Below, in pieces: positions 35,961 to 47,483 of a stretch of 64,000 nt of DNA. The stretch comes from Tillus elongatus (Eukaryota > Arthropoda > Insecta > Coleoptera > Cleridae). The DNA is taken from NCBI GenBank assembly GCA_964006375.1, contig OZ023267.1:17748971-17812970 (forward strand). The letters run 5' to 3'. The first letter of the stretch is position 1, and each line of letters opens with the position of its first letter. The position numbers and the translations under genes are program-made. A model generated the notes under the pieces. The model had not been told where the DNA came from. It made no database searches and saw only the letters and a program-made list of their open reading frames with translations.

Positions 35961-36400
35961 CATATATCTCACAAGTCTTCTATATGTTTCAGATGTATTA
36001 ACGTTTATTTTGACAGTGTTGTTTGTTACTGTCTTTAAGTAATATTCTTCTTCTGCTATAATGACGGCTAGAAAGTTTCTCGTGTTATTAAAATCTCTTG
36101 CACCATGGATAAAAATAGGTGGAGGTTTGGGCTGCTTTATAGTCTCTATAGAGTCGTATTTATTTATTTCATCTCTTGTAGCTTAAGATGAGAATCTGTT
36201 GTAAGTTTTTGGAAATGATGGCCTTTTTAGGGTTGGCTCGGGTAAGTTGCAGACTCATTTTCTTTTTTTGACTTCTTGCCACGAATGGGTTAATGGAGGA
36301 GAGCTGTTTCTTTGGTCAATCATATTGTGATCAGCAATACCTCGTTGCGAGTTGTCTTTGTTAATCGTTAAAATTGGTGTATGATTGGTTGCGGTATTTT
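35955..36400 (-). pseudogene. Jockey-clade ORF1 (gag-like) fragment fused to RT
   Basis: The minus frame reads KPPPIFIHGARDFNN, then YLKTVTNNTVKINVNTSETYR, LVRYMRDENGVFHTYQPKVK and straight on into the RT segment TTLATFVDD. 'PPPIFxxG...' through 'FHTYQ' is the domain that precedes the zinc knuckles in Jockey-type ORF1 proteins, which package the RNA. A deletion has removed the ORF1 knuckles, endonuclease and RT palm between the two. Confidence 0.65.
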
Positions 36401-36404
36401 GTGA

Positions 36405-36845
36405 TGTTTAAGTAGAGCCGATTCCTACGTCTGTAGATATTTTATGTGATAATATTTGTTGGTTTGGGAGCATGGGTATAGCTCCCTTGTTAATCAACAG
36501 TCAGTTATTAGAGGGAGATTCGATTAATTTAATAGAATATGTTAATTCTGCCGTAGAAATAAATTAATATTCTTACCTGATTACAGTGTATTATTTTGCA
36601 GTCGGTTATTAGCAAGCGATTAGATTATTGGCTGCCGGTACACAGCCACATAGTGGGAAAGACAACCGCGAACTCCGTTATTCTTTTGATCCTGAAACGA
36701 TTACACTGGTCGACGGCCATTTTGCTGCCAGCGATTATTCAACTGTTCCTGGATAATTTTTGAGGGCAGAATTCAAGACAGCCATTAGATTTCGTCTATA
36801 GTATCTAATTTTTGAGAATTTCTCATTACTTATCGCTTAAAAATT
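36405..36845. other. Intronic DNA without recognised gene
   Basis: No motif recognised. Confidence 0.3.
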
Positions 36846-36849
36846 TTCT

Positions 36850-37275
36850 GTTCTACGACATCCTAGCATGGAGTTTACTTGGACAGTCTCGCTGAAGACT
36901 CCAACAGTAGTCAGCTATCATGTCGCCATCTAATCGGCCGTAATATAGATCTTCGATAGTTTTAATGTCCGATGGAATCTTTCTCCCTGCTTTTCACTAC
37001 AGTCACCTAGGTTTTCTGGAAAGCGATCAGGTGATTGTGTAGGTAGTGAACTTTTATGCTCATTATACAATCGAGAACATTAAACTTTGAAAGCATAGCT
37101 TCCAATAACTCTATGTAATTCTCTGCCTTATGATTTCCAAGAATTTTTTTTACTACTTGAATAAATAAACACCAAGCGTTAGATTCAATCTCGTTCATGG
37201 ATGCGGTGAAAAGTCCATCTCGATTTTTACAAATTACTTCATAAGCTCCAATTTAATATGCAAGGGTGGAAGTAT
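36850..37275 (-). pseudogene. Fragment of a repetitive arthropod ORF family of unknown function
   Basis: On the minus strand LPPLHIKLELMK (near 37270) precedes NEIESNAWCLFIQVVKKILG and NHKAENYIELLEAMLSKFN. Then come CIMSIKVHYLHNHL, FPENLGDCSEKQGERFH and, after a frame change, DMIADYCWSLQRD. I know this 'LPPLHIKLGLMK...KVHFLHSHL...SDEQGERFHQD...ADYCW' protein as a family found in many copies in insects and other animals, which suggests a transposon origin. The superfamily is not known to me. Frameshifts and a stop break it. Confidence 0.6.
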
Positions 37276-37294
37276 CTTTTTTTTCTCGGAACCA

Positions 37295-37357
37295 AAGACC
37301 TTCTCGAGTAAGGAATTTAATAATAGCTCTATACTGAATTTTCGTAACTTCTGACAT
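37295..37357 (-). pseudogene. mariner transposase N-terminal scrap
   Basis: On the minus strand an ATG at 37357 opens MSEVTKIQYRAIIKFLTREG, the first helix-turn-helix start of mariner transposases. It runs directly into the unrelated ORF family at 37275 and below, so two transposon sequences are joined here. Confidence 0.6.
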
Positions 37358-37949
37358 CGTTTTTAACAAGTGTCAGTTATAAGAAAACTAACTGACAAAA
37401 AATCCATTTTTGTTTTTTGCAAGACTAATATGACTTAAACCACTGTCTTACAAAATTTTGACACGCCGCGATATTATAGATCTATGCCAGACCGAGAAAT
37501 TTTGGCTCTTACCTCGTATACATCAAATATCAGACATATATTTCAAAATTATAATTTTAGCGAAAGTTTATGGACAAGTTTTGCAATGACGATATTTTAG
37601 TCCACTCGAAGCTTTCGTATTATCGTAAAGTTTGCTGAAGATTGTAGAAGATATCAATTTATTAAAGTAAAGTTGTAAGGGATTTAAGTATTTTCAGATA
37701 ACCATAAAGCAGTTATCGATATTGGAGTTTAGCAAACAGTAATTTAGCGGCTAGTGATTTTATAAACATAGTCATATAATCTGTGTATATAAGAACCATC
37801 CACGATAAACCTGTTGACTTTTATTAGCAGATCCTGAGTTTGTCCGTTAAAATCTCTGAATATTATTAAAGTGTTCCCGAAAAAACTCGTTTCTTGGTCA
37901 ACCTTATAGGTTAATAGCAAATTGAGCTATTCAAATATGAAACATTTGA
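37358..37949. other. Intronic DNA without recognised gene
   Basis: No gene recognised. Confidence 0.3.
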
Positions 37950-38164
37950 TCAAAATTCGATACCATAACACACTTTCTGCGTCCAGAATTTCTTTTTTTA
38001 CAAACATGCATTATATTTCGATGGAAAATGCAAAAATGCAATAACATAAGGCGTGTGTGATTAAAAAAAAAAAAAAAGAAAATTTGTATCACCAACGACT
38101 TATGTGATTGTAGAAATAGTTTTTTAAGATGTAGCTCGAGACACCCTATAATTAAGGTATACAA
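37950..38164 (-). repeat. Dispersed repeat, reverse copy of 1-165
   Basis: Reverse-complement counterpart of the window start, with the 40-bp ACGCA motif at its inner edge and a GTATAC end. Confidence 0.6.
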
Positions 38165-39057
38165 GTTTTTTTATATCTTGTATAATAACGGATATATTGA
38201 GCTTTATTGATTTTTTACGAAAATTCTACAGAAATTATGTACCATTAAACGATAAACTCTATAGCTAAGACTACTGCCAAGCATCAGAGAAAGGGTCTAT
38301 TTGAAATGAATTTTCTGGAAATATTTTAGTAAAATGAAGGGCAATGATGGTTGAAACTAAGACTTCAGGGTTTGTAAAACATTCTTCTTGAGACATTTTC
38401 TTTCCATAGCCCGTATTAGATTCAAGTTATTTGCCTAAATGTTGCCAATTTTGACGTTTTAAATCGCAACTTTGACATTTTGAGGAAAACCCCAATTTAT
38501 TTTTCTTTAAATGCCTATAACTTTTTTGTTTTTTAACCTACAAAGCTAAATTTTGGTAGGTAACTTGCCTATAACAATGTAAACCACCAAATTTGGTTGC
38601 CCTTTGTTGATTCTAGAGATATAATTTTTTTTCTAAAGAAAACACAAAATTTTCCGTATAATAATTAAAACTGACCCCGGATATGTTTTCTCAGGGGCCT
38701 AATTAGCGCTCATTTGCAATTTTTTTTTTCAAAATTCAAAAGTCGGGATCTCCTCAAGACTGATGTTTTTTTAAAGAAAATTCACTAAAAACGGCTATTA
38801 CTGCTTCTGTATTACTGTCAGAGCCCAGCGCCATCAGCCTCCGAGCCTTAAACGTTTCTGTTTATGTTACTACGTCAATTAATCGGACGGGAGTGCCCAT
38901 TTATGCCAGGTAGCGGGAATTTAATACTTACTGCGTTCACGTACAGATATCGCTGAAGTCACAATGTGCAAAGAGTCAATTAGTAATTTGTTCAGTAAAT
39001 TGATGTATTTTTTAGCTACTTAAAGACTTTCGAACTGAAAAATTACAGGACATTTGT
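38165..39057. other. Intronic repeats; motif block at 38670-38790
   Basis: The 38670-38790 block (ACCCCGGATATG, CAGGGGCCTAATTAGCGCTC, GAAAATTCACTAAAA) matches 3610-3730 but without a neighbouring TA array. No gene is seen. Confidence 0.4.
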
Positions 39058-39178
39058 GGGATACGTAACGATGTTTCGATGATTACAAATAACATCGATG
39101 TTAAAAATATAACATCGAAATTACAACATCGATGTTCAATGGAAAACATCGATATTCCAAAAACATCGATGTTAGGTG
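39058..39178. repeat. Cluster of AACATCGATGTT-type palindromes
   Basis: ATCGA(T) words preceded by AAC or followed by GTT occur about seven times in 120 bp, several as full AACATCGATGTT palindromes. Spacing is irregular. Confidence 0.7.
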
Positions 39179-40330
39179 CCATCCCTAGTTCACGAAGTGG
39201 CTTATCTACGGAGGCAGCTACTAGTGATTATATACAACATCTTCACGAGGATTTAGATAATGGTATGCACGTGATAGCTGTCATGTTCGACTTATTGAGC
39301 GCGTTGGACACGCTTAATACGTGTTATGTAAGCGAAAAATTACGATGACTGGGTATACGTGGGGCAGCAAATCACTGAGTTTTATTGTTTTTAACTGATA
39401 GACGGATGGTGGTTTCGATTGGGAGCACTTTTTCGGACTCATATGAGATAAAGCTGGGCACTCCACAGGGTAGCATTTTGGGTCCGTTGCTGTTTGTTTT
39501 GTATGTGATTGACTTTCCCGACTACGTAAAGGTGGGTAGGATGGGCATTCCCGTGGACGACACAACCGTGACTGTGGCTGGTCGTAACGGTGACGAGGTA
39601 AGTCAAAAGATAAAGACTTTATTAAGACAGTTTGATGAATAGTGTAAAGAAAGCAAACGACCAAATCATAAACTATGATAAAACAACGTTCATAGAGTGC
39701 AGAAGGGTCCACGACTGCCTCTCGTTCTCCAGCTTGAGGATGGTATGCACTGCTGTGCTACGGAGGGAAAGTTCCTTGGGGTCACGGTTGATTAGCACTT
39801 ATCCTGGAAGTCTCATGTTAATTACGTCCGTGACAGGCGTAAATCTGCCTATTTTATGACATATAACCTTAAAAATTCTCTAAGTGACGCACATTTGCTT
39901 TCTGTCTACTATTGAGAGGTGTTTCCATTGCTGTCATACGGAATTGTTGTCTAAGGTCAGCCCATAAATGTAAACAGGGTTTTTGTGCTTCAAAAGAGAA
40001 TGCTGAGGGCAATTTTTAATATGCACAACTTCGAGTCATGCCGAGAACTTTTTTAGAAAACAGAAATTATGACCTTGGCTGAAATTTACCTTTATAAGGT
40101 ACTGAATTTCATTTATAGTAAAAAACATATGTTTCCAAGTCATTCAGACAATCACTCATATTCCACTAAGCACTGCACTCATATTAATTTGAACCATTTT
40201 CAAAGAATAGCGTACAAGAAATTGCCTGTGTATGCGGATAGTGTTTAGTATAATTTGCTTTCGGAAAGTATCAAATCCACTAGAAACATAAACACTTTTA
40301 AAGCCGGTATACAAAATATTTAAGTGATCG
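39179..40330 (+). pseudogene. LINE reverse transcriptase (CR1/Jockey-like), decayed
   Basis: GLSTEAATSDYIQHLHEDLD and VIAVMFDLLSALDTLN (first catalytic Asp) precede a stop at 39346. After it come FLTDRRMVVSIGSTFSDSYE, LGTPQGSILGPLLFVLYVID and MGIPVDDTTVTVAG, where YADD has become PVDD. Continuing homology follows to about 40330 in shifting frames. It is 5' truncated at the ATCGAT palindrome cluster. Confidence 0.75.
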
Positions 40331-40429
40331 ATGCTTTTACTCAGTCGATGAATTTATTTCGTGCTCTGTAAGGCATTTCATTGGATTTTTTTTAATGTTT
40401 TTGTTCTTAGTTGTTTTGTTGTTTGATGT

Positions 40430-40431
<2 letters not shown>

Positions 40432-40501
<70 letters not shown>
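40432..40501. repeat. (TA)n microsatellite
   Basis: Pure TA repeat. Confidence 0.95.
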
Positions 40502-40507
<6 letters not shown>

Positions 40508-40647
40508 ATTTGGCAGCTAGACGTTTGGCGATCGGAGTTTATCAACATTGTGTTTTGGTACAAGCACAAACTTAAGCTTTTTTGTATGGCACGGTGTAAA
40601 GTTAAACTAATAAACAAACAAGTAAAAATAAAAATAAATAAATACAG

Positions 40648-41388
40648 TGTGTCCGATTTAAAATGGAAACACCCCTGTAACTTTTGTATTTAGGATTCTA
40701 TTTTGATGAGCAAAATACCAAAAGATAGGATAGAAAACTCTATAAATGTTGTGAAAATTGTTATCTATGTCAACTGGTCAAGGACTACTTACGCAGTTTT
40801 TTTATGTCGAGATATGTAAAAAAGGTCTAACGCCGTTTTTAGAGGAAAATAAGTAAGCCAGTGAATTTGGCATCCCTAAAATAGGTATATGCCAAATTTC
40901 ATTCAAAAAGAAGAACTATGAACCATTTGAATGGAGTTTATTTATGTGACTCTTTTAATATGAAACAACCCTATAACTTTTGTATTTATAATGCGATTTT
41001 TGTTACGAGATCTAAGAAGATAGATAATGAAGAAGTTTATCCGTCTTGTCAAAAATTGTTTTCTGTGCCATTCGATCACGGCCAACTAAAATTTGGATTC
41101 ACCATTTCTTAAAGGTGTTATCTAACAAATTTCATAAAAAAATAACTATTATGATGGAACTATGAAAGTCAACAATAACATCCCAAAATTTGAAGAAAAA
41201 AGTTTATAAATGATGTGACATATTAAAATGGTTTTAGTGGGCCGTGATAGAATTGCATAAGAAACAATTTTCATAGGGTCTACAGACTTCTCAATTTGAG
41301 ATCTCGTTAGAAAAATTGCGTTATAAATACAAAAGTTTTAGGGGTGTTTCAATATTAGAAAAGTCACACAAATAAACTTCTCTCAAAT
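40648..41388. mobile_element. Non-coding transposon with inverted-repeat interior
   Basis: Starts CAGTGTGTCCGATTTAAAAT. About 40935-41085 and 41215-41388 are inverted copies (GTTTATTT.TGTGACT, CTTTTGTATTTATAA.GC, TCACGGCC.ACTAAAA). The first ~100 bp also contain a diverged copy of the same CCTGTAACTTTTGTATTTA word. No ORF; likely a MITE. Confidence 0.6.
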
Positions 41389-41455
41389 CACTAATAATTA
41401 TTATTTTATTTTTTTGATGAAATTTGGTATATTATTATATATAATATTTGGTATT

Positions 41456-42032
41456 AGGGTTCCTCTTCCGAGCTCGCAAATACTTTTCACCAGCTAATGT
41501 CTATACCTTATATACTTCGCAAATAAGGCCAAACCTCGAATACTCCTCCCATATCTGGGGTGCTGCTGTCGCTTCTACACTGGCTATCCTGGACTCCATT
41601 CAGAAGTGAGCTATACGTCTCATTGGTGACCCTACCCTCACCCAAAGGCTGCCATCCCTTGCCCACCGACGTGCCGTTGGTGACCTCTCTCTCTTTTATA
41701 GATATCTGCACGGGCACTGCTCAGAGGAGCTTTCTTCCATAGTTCCTCCACCTGCTGCCCCCAACAGATCTACCAGGGGAACAGAGCGAATGCACCCTTT
41801 TACTGTCCAGGTTACCAGACATAGAACATCTTGTTATGCCCGCTCTTTTGTCCCGAGGACTTCCAAGTTGTGAAATTCCTTGCCGGCACGTCTTTTTCCT
41901 TCTCCTCCAAACCTCCAAACCTTCAAGTCCAGAATTAACACGTTGCATCTTTCCTCCTTGTCGACACCCACGGTATGATAGTATTTAGGCTGTAATCCCT
42001 TGTGGTGTGTTGTTGAAATATAAAAAAAAACA
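41456..42032 (+). pseudogene. CR1/Jockey-like LINE 3' fragment, copy 2
   Basis: Closely related to 28515-29082, from FRARKYFSPAN-type coding to the GTGTGTTGTTGAAATATAAA tail. 5' truncated; carries stops and frameshifts. Confidence 0.8.
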
Positions 42033-42093
42033 TTTTTATGACCACCACTGACACCTCGACATCGGATAATCAAATTGGGGTGGTGAGTCGAAC

Positions 42094-42420
42094 TGTTTTA
42101 TGTTCTCTGACAAGTCTCGATTCTGTCTATGGATCCATGACGGTCGCAGAAGAGTAAGATGATTACGTGGAGAACGCAGAAATTTATAATTTGTTGTGTA
42201 ACGGCATACGGTTTTTACACGATGGTCATGGTATGCAGTGTGATAACAGGCCACTTGCAGTTTTTAGTGACAGAAATTTTAATACAAATGATAAGATAGG
42301 AAACGTACTGCAGCCTGTTGCACCGCCATACTTACGAGGGTTCATCTAACCCCCTTTCCAACAAGATAACGCACGTCCTCATACAGCAAGAGTTACTACA
42401 AGGTTTCTAAAAAAAAGTAA
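42094..42420 (+). pseudogene. Tc1-family transposase fragment
   Basis: In shifting frames the sequence reads FSDKSRFCLWIHDGRRRV (first catalytic region), then a degraded middle with LQPVAPPYLRGF, and then FQQDNARPHTARVTTRF-like coding near 42358-42405 (second Asp). These are hallmark Tc1 motifs. The third acidic residue region is absent and several frameshifts are present. Confidence 0.75.
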
Positions 42421-43185
42421 CGTGACCATGCCATGACCTTCTCGCTAAATGAAAAATGTAGGGTAACCTTATTACATCTGCTGATACAGAATAACTTTTC
42501 TTTGCAGAAAAATTCAAAAAGTACGTGACAAATTGTTTTAAAAGTTTTAGAGTGTTTCTTTTAAAAATGTTGAAGTGGCGATTTATAACATCAAAATTTG
42601 TGATTTTCATACAAAGATTCTGGTACTAGATTTTTGTTTCAACTGTTACTCTTCTTCGTTTGATTACACTATTTGCAAAAATGTATTTGAAATAGACCTT
42701 CCTTTACTTGTAATTTTTTGGTCACAGTTTGGACAAATTTGGTTAGTCAGATTTTCGTGTAAAAATAATTGTATGCGACTTATCGCGAAGATTTTTTCTG
42801 TAAATATTTATATCGTCACAGGTGTATTTTTTGTGTGTAAATAGCACGGATAGGTTCGCTGGCCGGGTAAACCGGACAAATGTTCAGAGAATATTTTATA
42901 AAGTTGGAATTTTCTTTTTGTAAATCTGCAAATAATAAATTTATTTCGATAAAATCTGTTACATATTCTTCTGCTCTTAAAGTTATACTATCTGCCAAAT
43001 TCGAAGCGTTTCAGTTAAAGAACAATTAACTTAATATTTTTATGAACATTCGCTACCATAACGCACTTGCTGAGTCCAGACTTTTCTCAGTCTGTCTCAA
43101 TTAGCAGAAACAAACTGAGCTGTTAAAAATTTCTTACATTTAGCAAGCTATTATAGAAGCTTAAAAAACCTGTTTTTTTTTCCAG
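42421..43185. other. Intron, 3' part; contains the 40-bp motif
   Basis: The AACGCACTTGCTGAGTCCAG motif lies at 43045-43085. A CTGTTTTTTTTTCCAG acceptor ends the intron at 43185. No gene. Confidence 0.5.
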
Positions 43186-43468
43186 CTTGTTGTAGACAAA
43201 AATACGTTTGGTGAATACAAATGCGTTTCCCAAAACGAGTTAGGAAAATTAGAGAAGTACTTTAGTTTAGAAGAAGGTATGAAGGCTTACCCTCCGGACT
43301 TCATAGAACTTAGAGGCGATAACTCAGATCTCTTAGATTTGGGTATTCATCTTCCTACCACCCCTCCCTATGTGCTACCACCTGGAATGGAACCAATAGG
43401 ATTTAATGTATTGTACCGAGAAGTAGAACAAGAAGACTGGAATTCGCAAGATTTCAATACATCTCAAG
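43186..43468 (+). CDS. Ig/FN3 cell-surface protein, Ig-end/FN3-start exon
   Basis: The acceptor TTTTTTTTTCCAG is at 43173-43185 and the donor GTAATT at 43469. The exon enters in phase 0 from 29741 and leaves in phase 1. It encodes NTFGEYKCVSQNELGKLEKY, the F and G strands of the Ig domain with its second cysteine. A linker (LEEGMKAYPPDFIELRGDN) follows, then the start of an FN3 domain (PPGMEPIGFNVLYREVE, EDWNSQDFNTSQ). The FN3 domain is completed by the exon at 48022. The reading frame is clean, unlike all surrounding transposon frames, which supports a living gene. Confidence 0.85.
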
Positions 43469-43799
43469 GTAATTCTACATGTAAGATGTTCAGCTACACT
43501 GTTTAGATAATCCATTAAAATAATAACATTTAAATTGCTTTTAGATCTTTATTAGCATTGTCTTATTTGTTCCAAGCTTTAAATTAGGTATCTTGCTTTT
43601 AGTTTAAACTACTTTAGTCAATCTTTGCGATTGGCTTATCTCGAGTTTTTTTATATTTCTAATGGTACCTAATTACTTTGATACTTACTACATAATGGTA
43701 ATTTAAAAAATATAGGCGAACTAGTTAATTGTGTATTTGGAAAAAAAACTGCTAACATACGAGCATCTTAATAATTTAGTGGAAATTTGGTAGCAAGGT

Positions 43800-44400
43800 G
43801 CTTAAAATAGGAACCTTCCTGAAAATAATAAACCGTGTTGATAAAACCTGGTGCGACTCTCCTGAGACTGCTTCTAACCATTTGATTTATAATCTCTCTC
43901 TAAGGTCTTCCAGCTTATTTCATCGTTCTCTGTACCTTCTAAACTTTAAATGCCCCCGAAAAAATGTCTAGTAGATTGGGGTCAGGAGAACGAGAATGCC
44001 ATTCGATAACGCCTCTTCGACCTTTTCACCTGTTTGAAAATATTTGGTGTTGCCGGTCAGCTTGGCCATGCAAAGGCGTCTTATCTTGCTAAAACTACAT
44101 TTCAAATAAAATTTCCTCTTCTTGTATAAGCATTTTTACCTATATACCTGAGGAGCTCTAAATATCTCGAACCAGTTAGTGTACCCTCTCTGAAAAATTG
44201 ACCGATCATACGGTACTAGTAAGGGTAACTAGTTTCCCAATATCGACAGTTATGGCGGTAAACTATCCATTCAAACAAAAACTTGCTTTGCCTGAAAACA
44301 AGAAATTTTGATAAACGATACAAATTAGCACCATTATTTCTAAAAACTTCAGTCTACTGCCAAAATCATATTCTAAGGACTCCTAAACATACTAAGCTTT
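43800..44400 (-). pseudogene. DDE_3/DUF4817 transposase, catalytic part
   Basis: On the minus strand, in shifting frames: an FFREGTLTGSRYLELL segment (near 44150), QDKTPLHGQADRQH in place of the usual QDGAPPH (second Asp), RRGVIEWHSRSPDPN and DIFFGG (third acidic region, near 43970), and a degraded C terminus to ~43800. It belongs to the same broad family as 17986-19073 but lacks the N-terminal HTH. Confidence 0.65.
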
Positions 44401-44469
44401 GAAGCTTTTGTTGTTATTTCTTTTAATTATTCGTCCAAGCGAATAAGGATACCATCTACCTACTTCAGC

Positions 44470-45560
44470 TCTAGTAGACCTATCCAATGACAATTCTAAG
44501 CTGGTGACTTGTGATTTGAGTAAGGCTTTTGACTGTGTCAGTAGAGAGTTACTGTTAAAAAAGGTCGAATTTTATGTGGTGAGAGGTACTGCCTTATACA
44601 TGATGAGGTCATACTTGAGCAACAGAACGCAACTAGTGAATTAAAAGATAACATGTCATCAGAGTTAGCAGTAGACCTCGGCGTACCTCAAGGGTAAGTA
44701 CCGGGTCCATTGCTGTTCATTGTTTATACAAACCATTCGCCATCCTATGTTCCAAGTTTTCTTACAACTTGATATGCCGTTGATACAACTTTGCTAAATC
44801 TAGCACCCACAAGTTCAGAGGTTGGACAACTTACGACTACTTCGCTCACAGTTGCAGAGAACTGGTTTGCTGCGAATGGCCTCTGCCTTAATACTAAAAA
44901 AAAAACCAAACGACTGATTGTAAGCACAAAGTTCAATGATGGCACGACACTGAAATTGCTGGGAATAATTTTTGATAGTTCACTTACCTGGTTGCCATTT
45001 GTAACATATATAGCAAATAAACTATCAACGGCAATATTCACCATCAGAAGAATGCGGTCGGTCTCAACTGAAGAAATATGTAAACTAACATATTTCTTCA
45101 ATTTCCATACATTGGCAACTTATGGTATTTTGGTGTGGGGGTATAGTACGGCGATACACGTTGTGCTTCTCAAACAGAGGCTCTGTGCGGAATGTCTAGT
45201 TCAGCCAGCTGTCGAGATCTATTTAGAACACAGGATATACCAACTGTTGTCTCTATGTTCATATTGGAGTGTGTCAAATATATTTATAATAATAAAAATC
45301 TTTTTGCCAGAAATGACAACATTTACACTTACGACACCAGAAACAAAGACATTCTTATCGCCGGTCGTAGAGGGACAAAGAGGACACAGTTAGATACAAA
45401 TTATATCGTCATAAAACTGTATAGTAAGATGCCTAACAGTATGAAGCAAATGCACAGAAGACTATTCACCAAAAACGTGAAAAGGATACTTCTAGGACAT
45501 TATGTTCACAGCAACAGGAATACTTGGACTCAATTTTCGACCGCTAAAGGCTGCTTGTAA
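44470..45560 (+). pseudogene. LINE reverse transcriptase (CR1/Jockey-like)
   Basis: KLVTCDLSKAFDCVSRELLL (first catalytic Asp, near 44500) and DLGVPQG(stop)VPGPLLFIVYTNHSP are followed by a CAVDTTLLN stretch replacing YADD. Then come WFAANGLCLNTKKK, LGIIFDSSLTW, a thumb region (ANKLSTAIFTIRRMRSVSTE) and a C-terminal ARNDNIYTYDTRNKDILIA segment ending near 45560. At least three frame changes and several stops are present. It sits in intron 2 of the host gene. Confidence 0.75.
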
Positions 45561-45647
45561 TATGTGCTGTTATTTATGTTTTTTATTTGGTATAGATGCT
45601 TATCACTTGTTGAGGATGAGCCCCAAGAAATGTGTATACATTTGCTC

Positions 45648-45985
45648 GGATAGCTAAGCGGTCCTCCGGGCAGTCTGCGCGGCCAGAATCAGGTCAACAC
45701 TGGTCCAGGAGTGCGCTGACGCCCTTAACGGACTAGTCAGGGCAAAAAAGGTGCAACTGGTGTGGGTTCCGGGACACTGTGGCGTAGCGAATGATCTCGC
45801 AAGGCTTGGTTCCTGGCGGCCGTTCTGTGGCCCGGAGCCTGCGATAGGCGTAAGTAGGAATACGGTTTCTGTCGCCTTAGACAGGTGGACTGAGGAGGCC
45901 ATGGAGAGGCACTGGGGGTCGGCTGACGGCTGCAGGCAGGCGAGGGACTTCGTGGAGGGGCCGGACAGAGATAAAACTGTCTGAC
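45648..45985 (+). pseudogene. GC-rich LINE RNase H fragment
   Basis: The frame reads DS(stop)AVLRAVCAAR, then LVQECADALNGLVRAKKVQL, VWVPGHCGVANDLARLGSW and PEPAIGVSRNTV...LDRWTE. DSQAVLRA and WVPGHCG are the third and fourth RNase H motifs. The GNExAD acidic stretch is mostly deleted after GVAN. Base composition is much more GC-rich than the neighbours, indicating a different source element. 5' and 3' parts are absent. Confidence 0.7.
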
Positions 45986-45989
45986 TACT

Positions 45990-46590
45990 GATTTTTTAAA
46001 ATTTTATTTCATTGTTATTTATTCACTTTAACCGTAACTCGTCACATAAACAAACATAAACTGTCACTGTCAAACAGCTGCTCGCTGATTCAGTGAGTGA
46101 AGCGAGCGCCCTCTTTATGACGCGGCAATCCACGGAACTCAACATTTTATATATCACGAGGTAATTGTAGATTGGCCCCTACGGAGCCTCATAATTTTGC
46201 GTCCTGAGAATCAGGTTGCTGTGGAAAACCACAGACCTCAAAAAGACTATGGAATTATGAATAACACGTCGGCGTTGAGAATATATTGCAGTAAAAAAAA
46301 TCCGTTTTATTTTAAATCTTTAGCGATGGAATTGTTTACCTTTTTTATTTAGAGAAGCAAAAAAAATAGTGTTATTCCCATTTCGATATTATAGGTATTT
46401 CACAAATGAATAAGTCTCTTGTATTTAGTATTTTTTTCGCATTTGATTTCTTACTTCACAATCACTGGTACTTTGTATTTAATACGTTAGCAGTTAAACC
46501 TTTTTTACTGTCAGCTAGTAATATTCCTCTCAAAAATCTCGTAACAAAAAAGCAGAAGGTGTTTGTCAAGTAGCGAATTTTCATAACTCT
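45990..46590. other. Intronic DNA without recognised gene
   Basis: No motif recognised. Confidence 0.3.
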
Positions 46591-46594
46591 GTAT

Positions 46595-47483
46595 GACGAT
46601 ATACAGAGTGGTGTGCCACAAGGATCTATTCTTGGGCCACTCCTCTTTACGATATACACCCACCGCGATGCTTTGAGATAGCAAGCATACAGATGTACGC
46701 GGATGATACATGTCTTTTGATGTTTGTGACGTTGTAGCTGCTTTGGAAAACCTTGGTAGTGATTTGGACGATTTCCGTCGACTGGTTGAGCGGCATTCAC
46801 TGCGGCTGAATCCCAGTAAATCGTCAGTGATTTTCTTTGGTAGCTAAGTGCATTGCGAGAGGGTTAAAAGTGACGTGAGAGTAGAGATTGGTGGAGTTTG
46901 CCTTAAGCTTGTGAATGAAGTTAAAAATCTGGGCATAATTATGGATAATACATTTAGGTACAGGCAGCACATTAGCTCGTGTTTACAGAGGGCGTATAAC
47001 AGTCTGCGGTTGCTCTTTCCACTTCGATCTTATCTTCCTGTAGAGATTAAACTGATGCTGGAAAATGCTTTGGTTCTTTCGCAGTTTACATACTGCTCAG
47101 AGCTTTACTATGCGTGTGTAGATAGTTATGGTGCCGGAAGAATTCAGCGGTTACAAAGTACGTGTTTGAGATTTGCCTACGGTGTTCGAAAGTATCAGCG
47201 CATTTCGTGTAAGCTCATGGAGTCGGGGTGGCTAAATATGCAAAATAGATTAACACTCAGGGCAAACTGCCCTCCTTGCTTATCCAGAAAGATCACTTAT
47301 AGGATTGATGTACATAATGTAGATGTTAGGAGACCACCAAAATACAGGCTAATCTTGTTCAGAAGGTCATTTACGTGCCAAATATACACTGCTTACAACA
47401 CACTCGATGATGCCCTCAAGACGAGTTCCAGGTCCACTTTCAAGCGAAAATTATTACTTAAACTCTGTCAACGCCAACCGTAG
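46595..47483 (+). pseudogene. LINE reverse transcriptase, C-terminal half
   Basis: IQSGVPQGSILGPLLFTIYT (46606-46665) is followed in another frame by QMYADDTCLLMF with intact YADD (~46690-46725). Then come LERHSLRLNPSKSSVIFFGS with a stop, and NEVKNLGIIMDNTFRYRQHI, leading into a 211-codon frame to 47483. The 3' untranslated part appears to run to an AATAAAGACTATTTTGTTATT tail near 47860. The RT N-terminal half is missing. Clade: CR1/Jockey group, uncertain. Confidence 0.75.
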
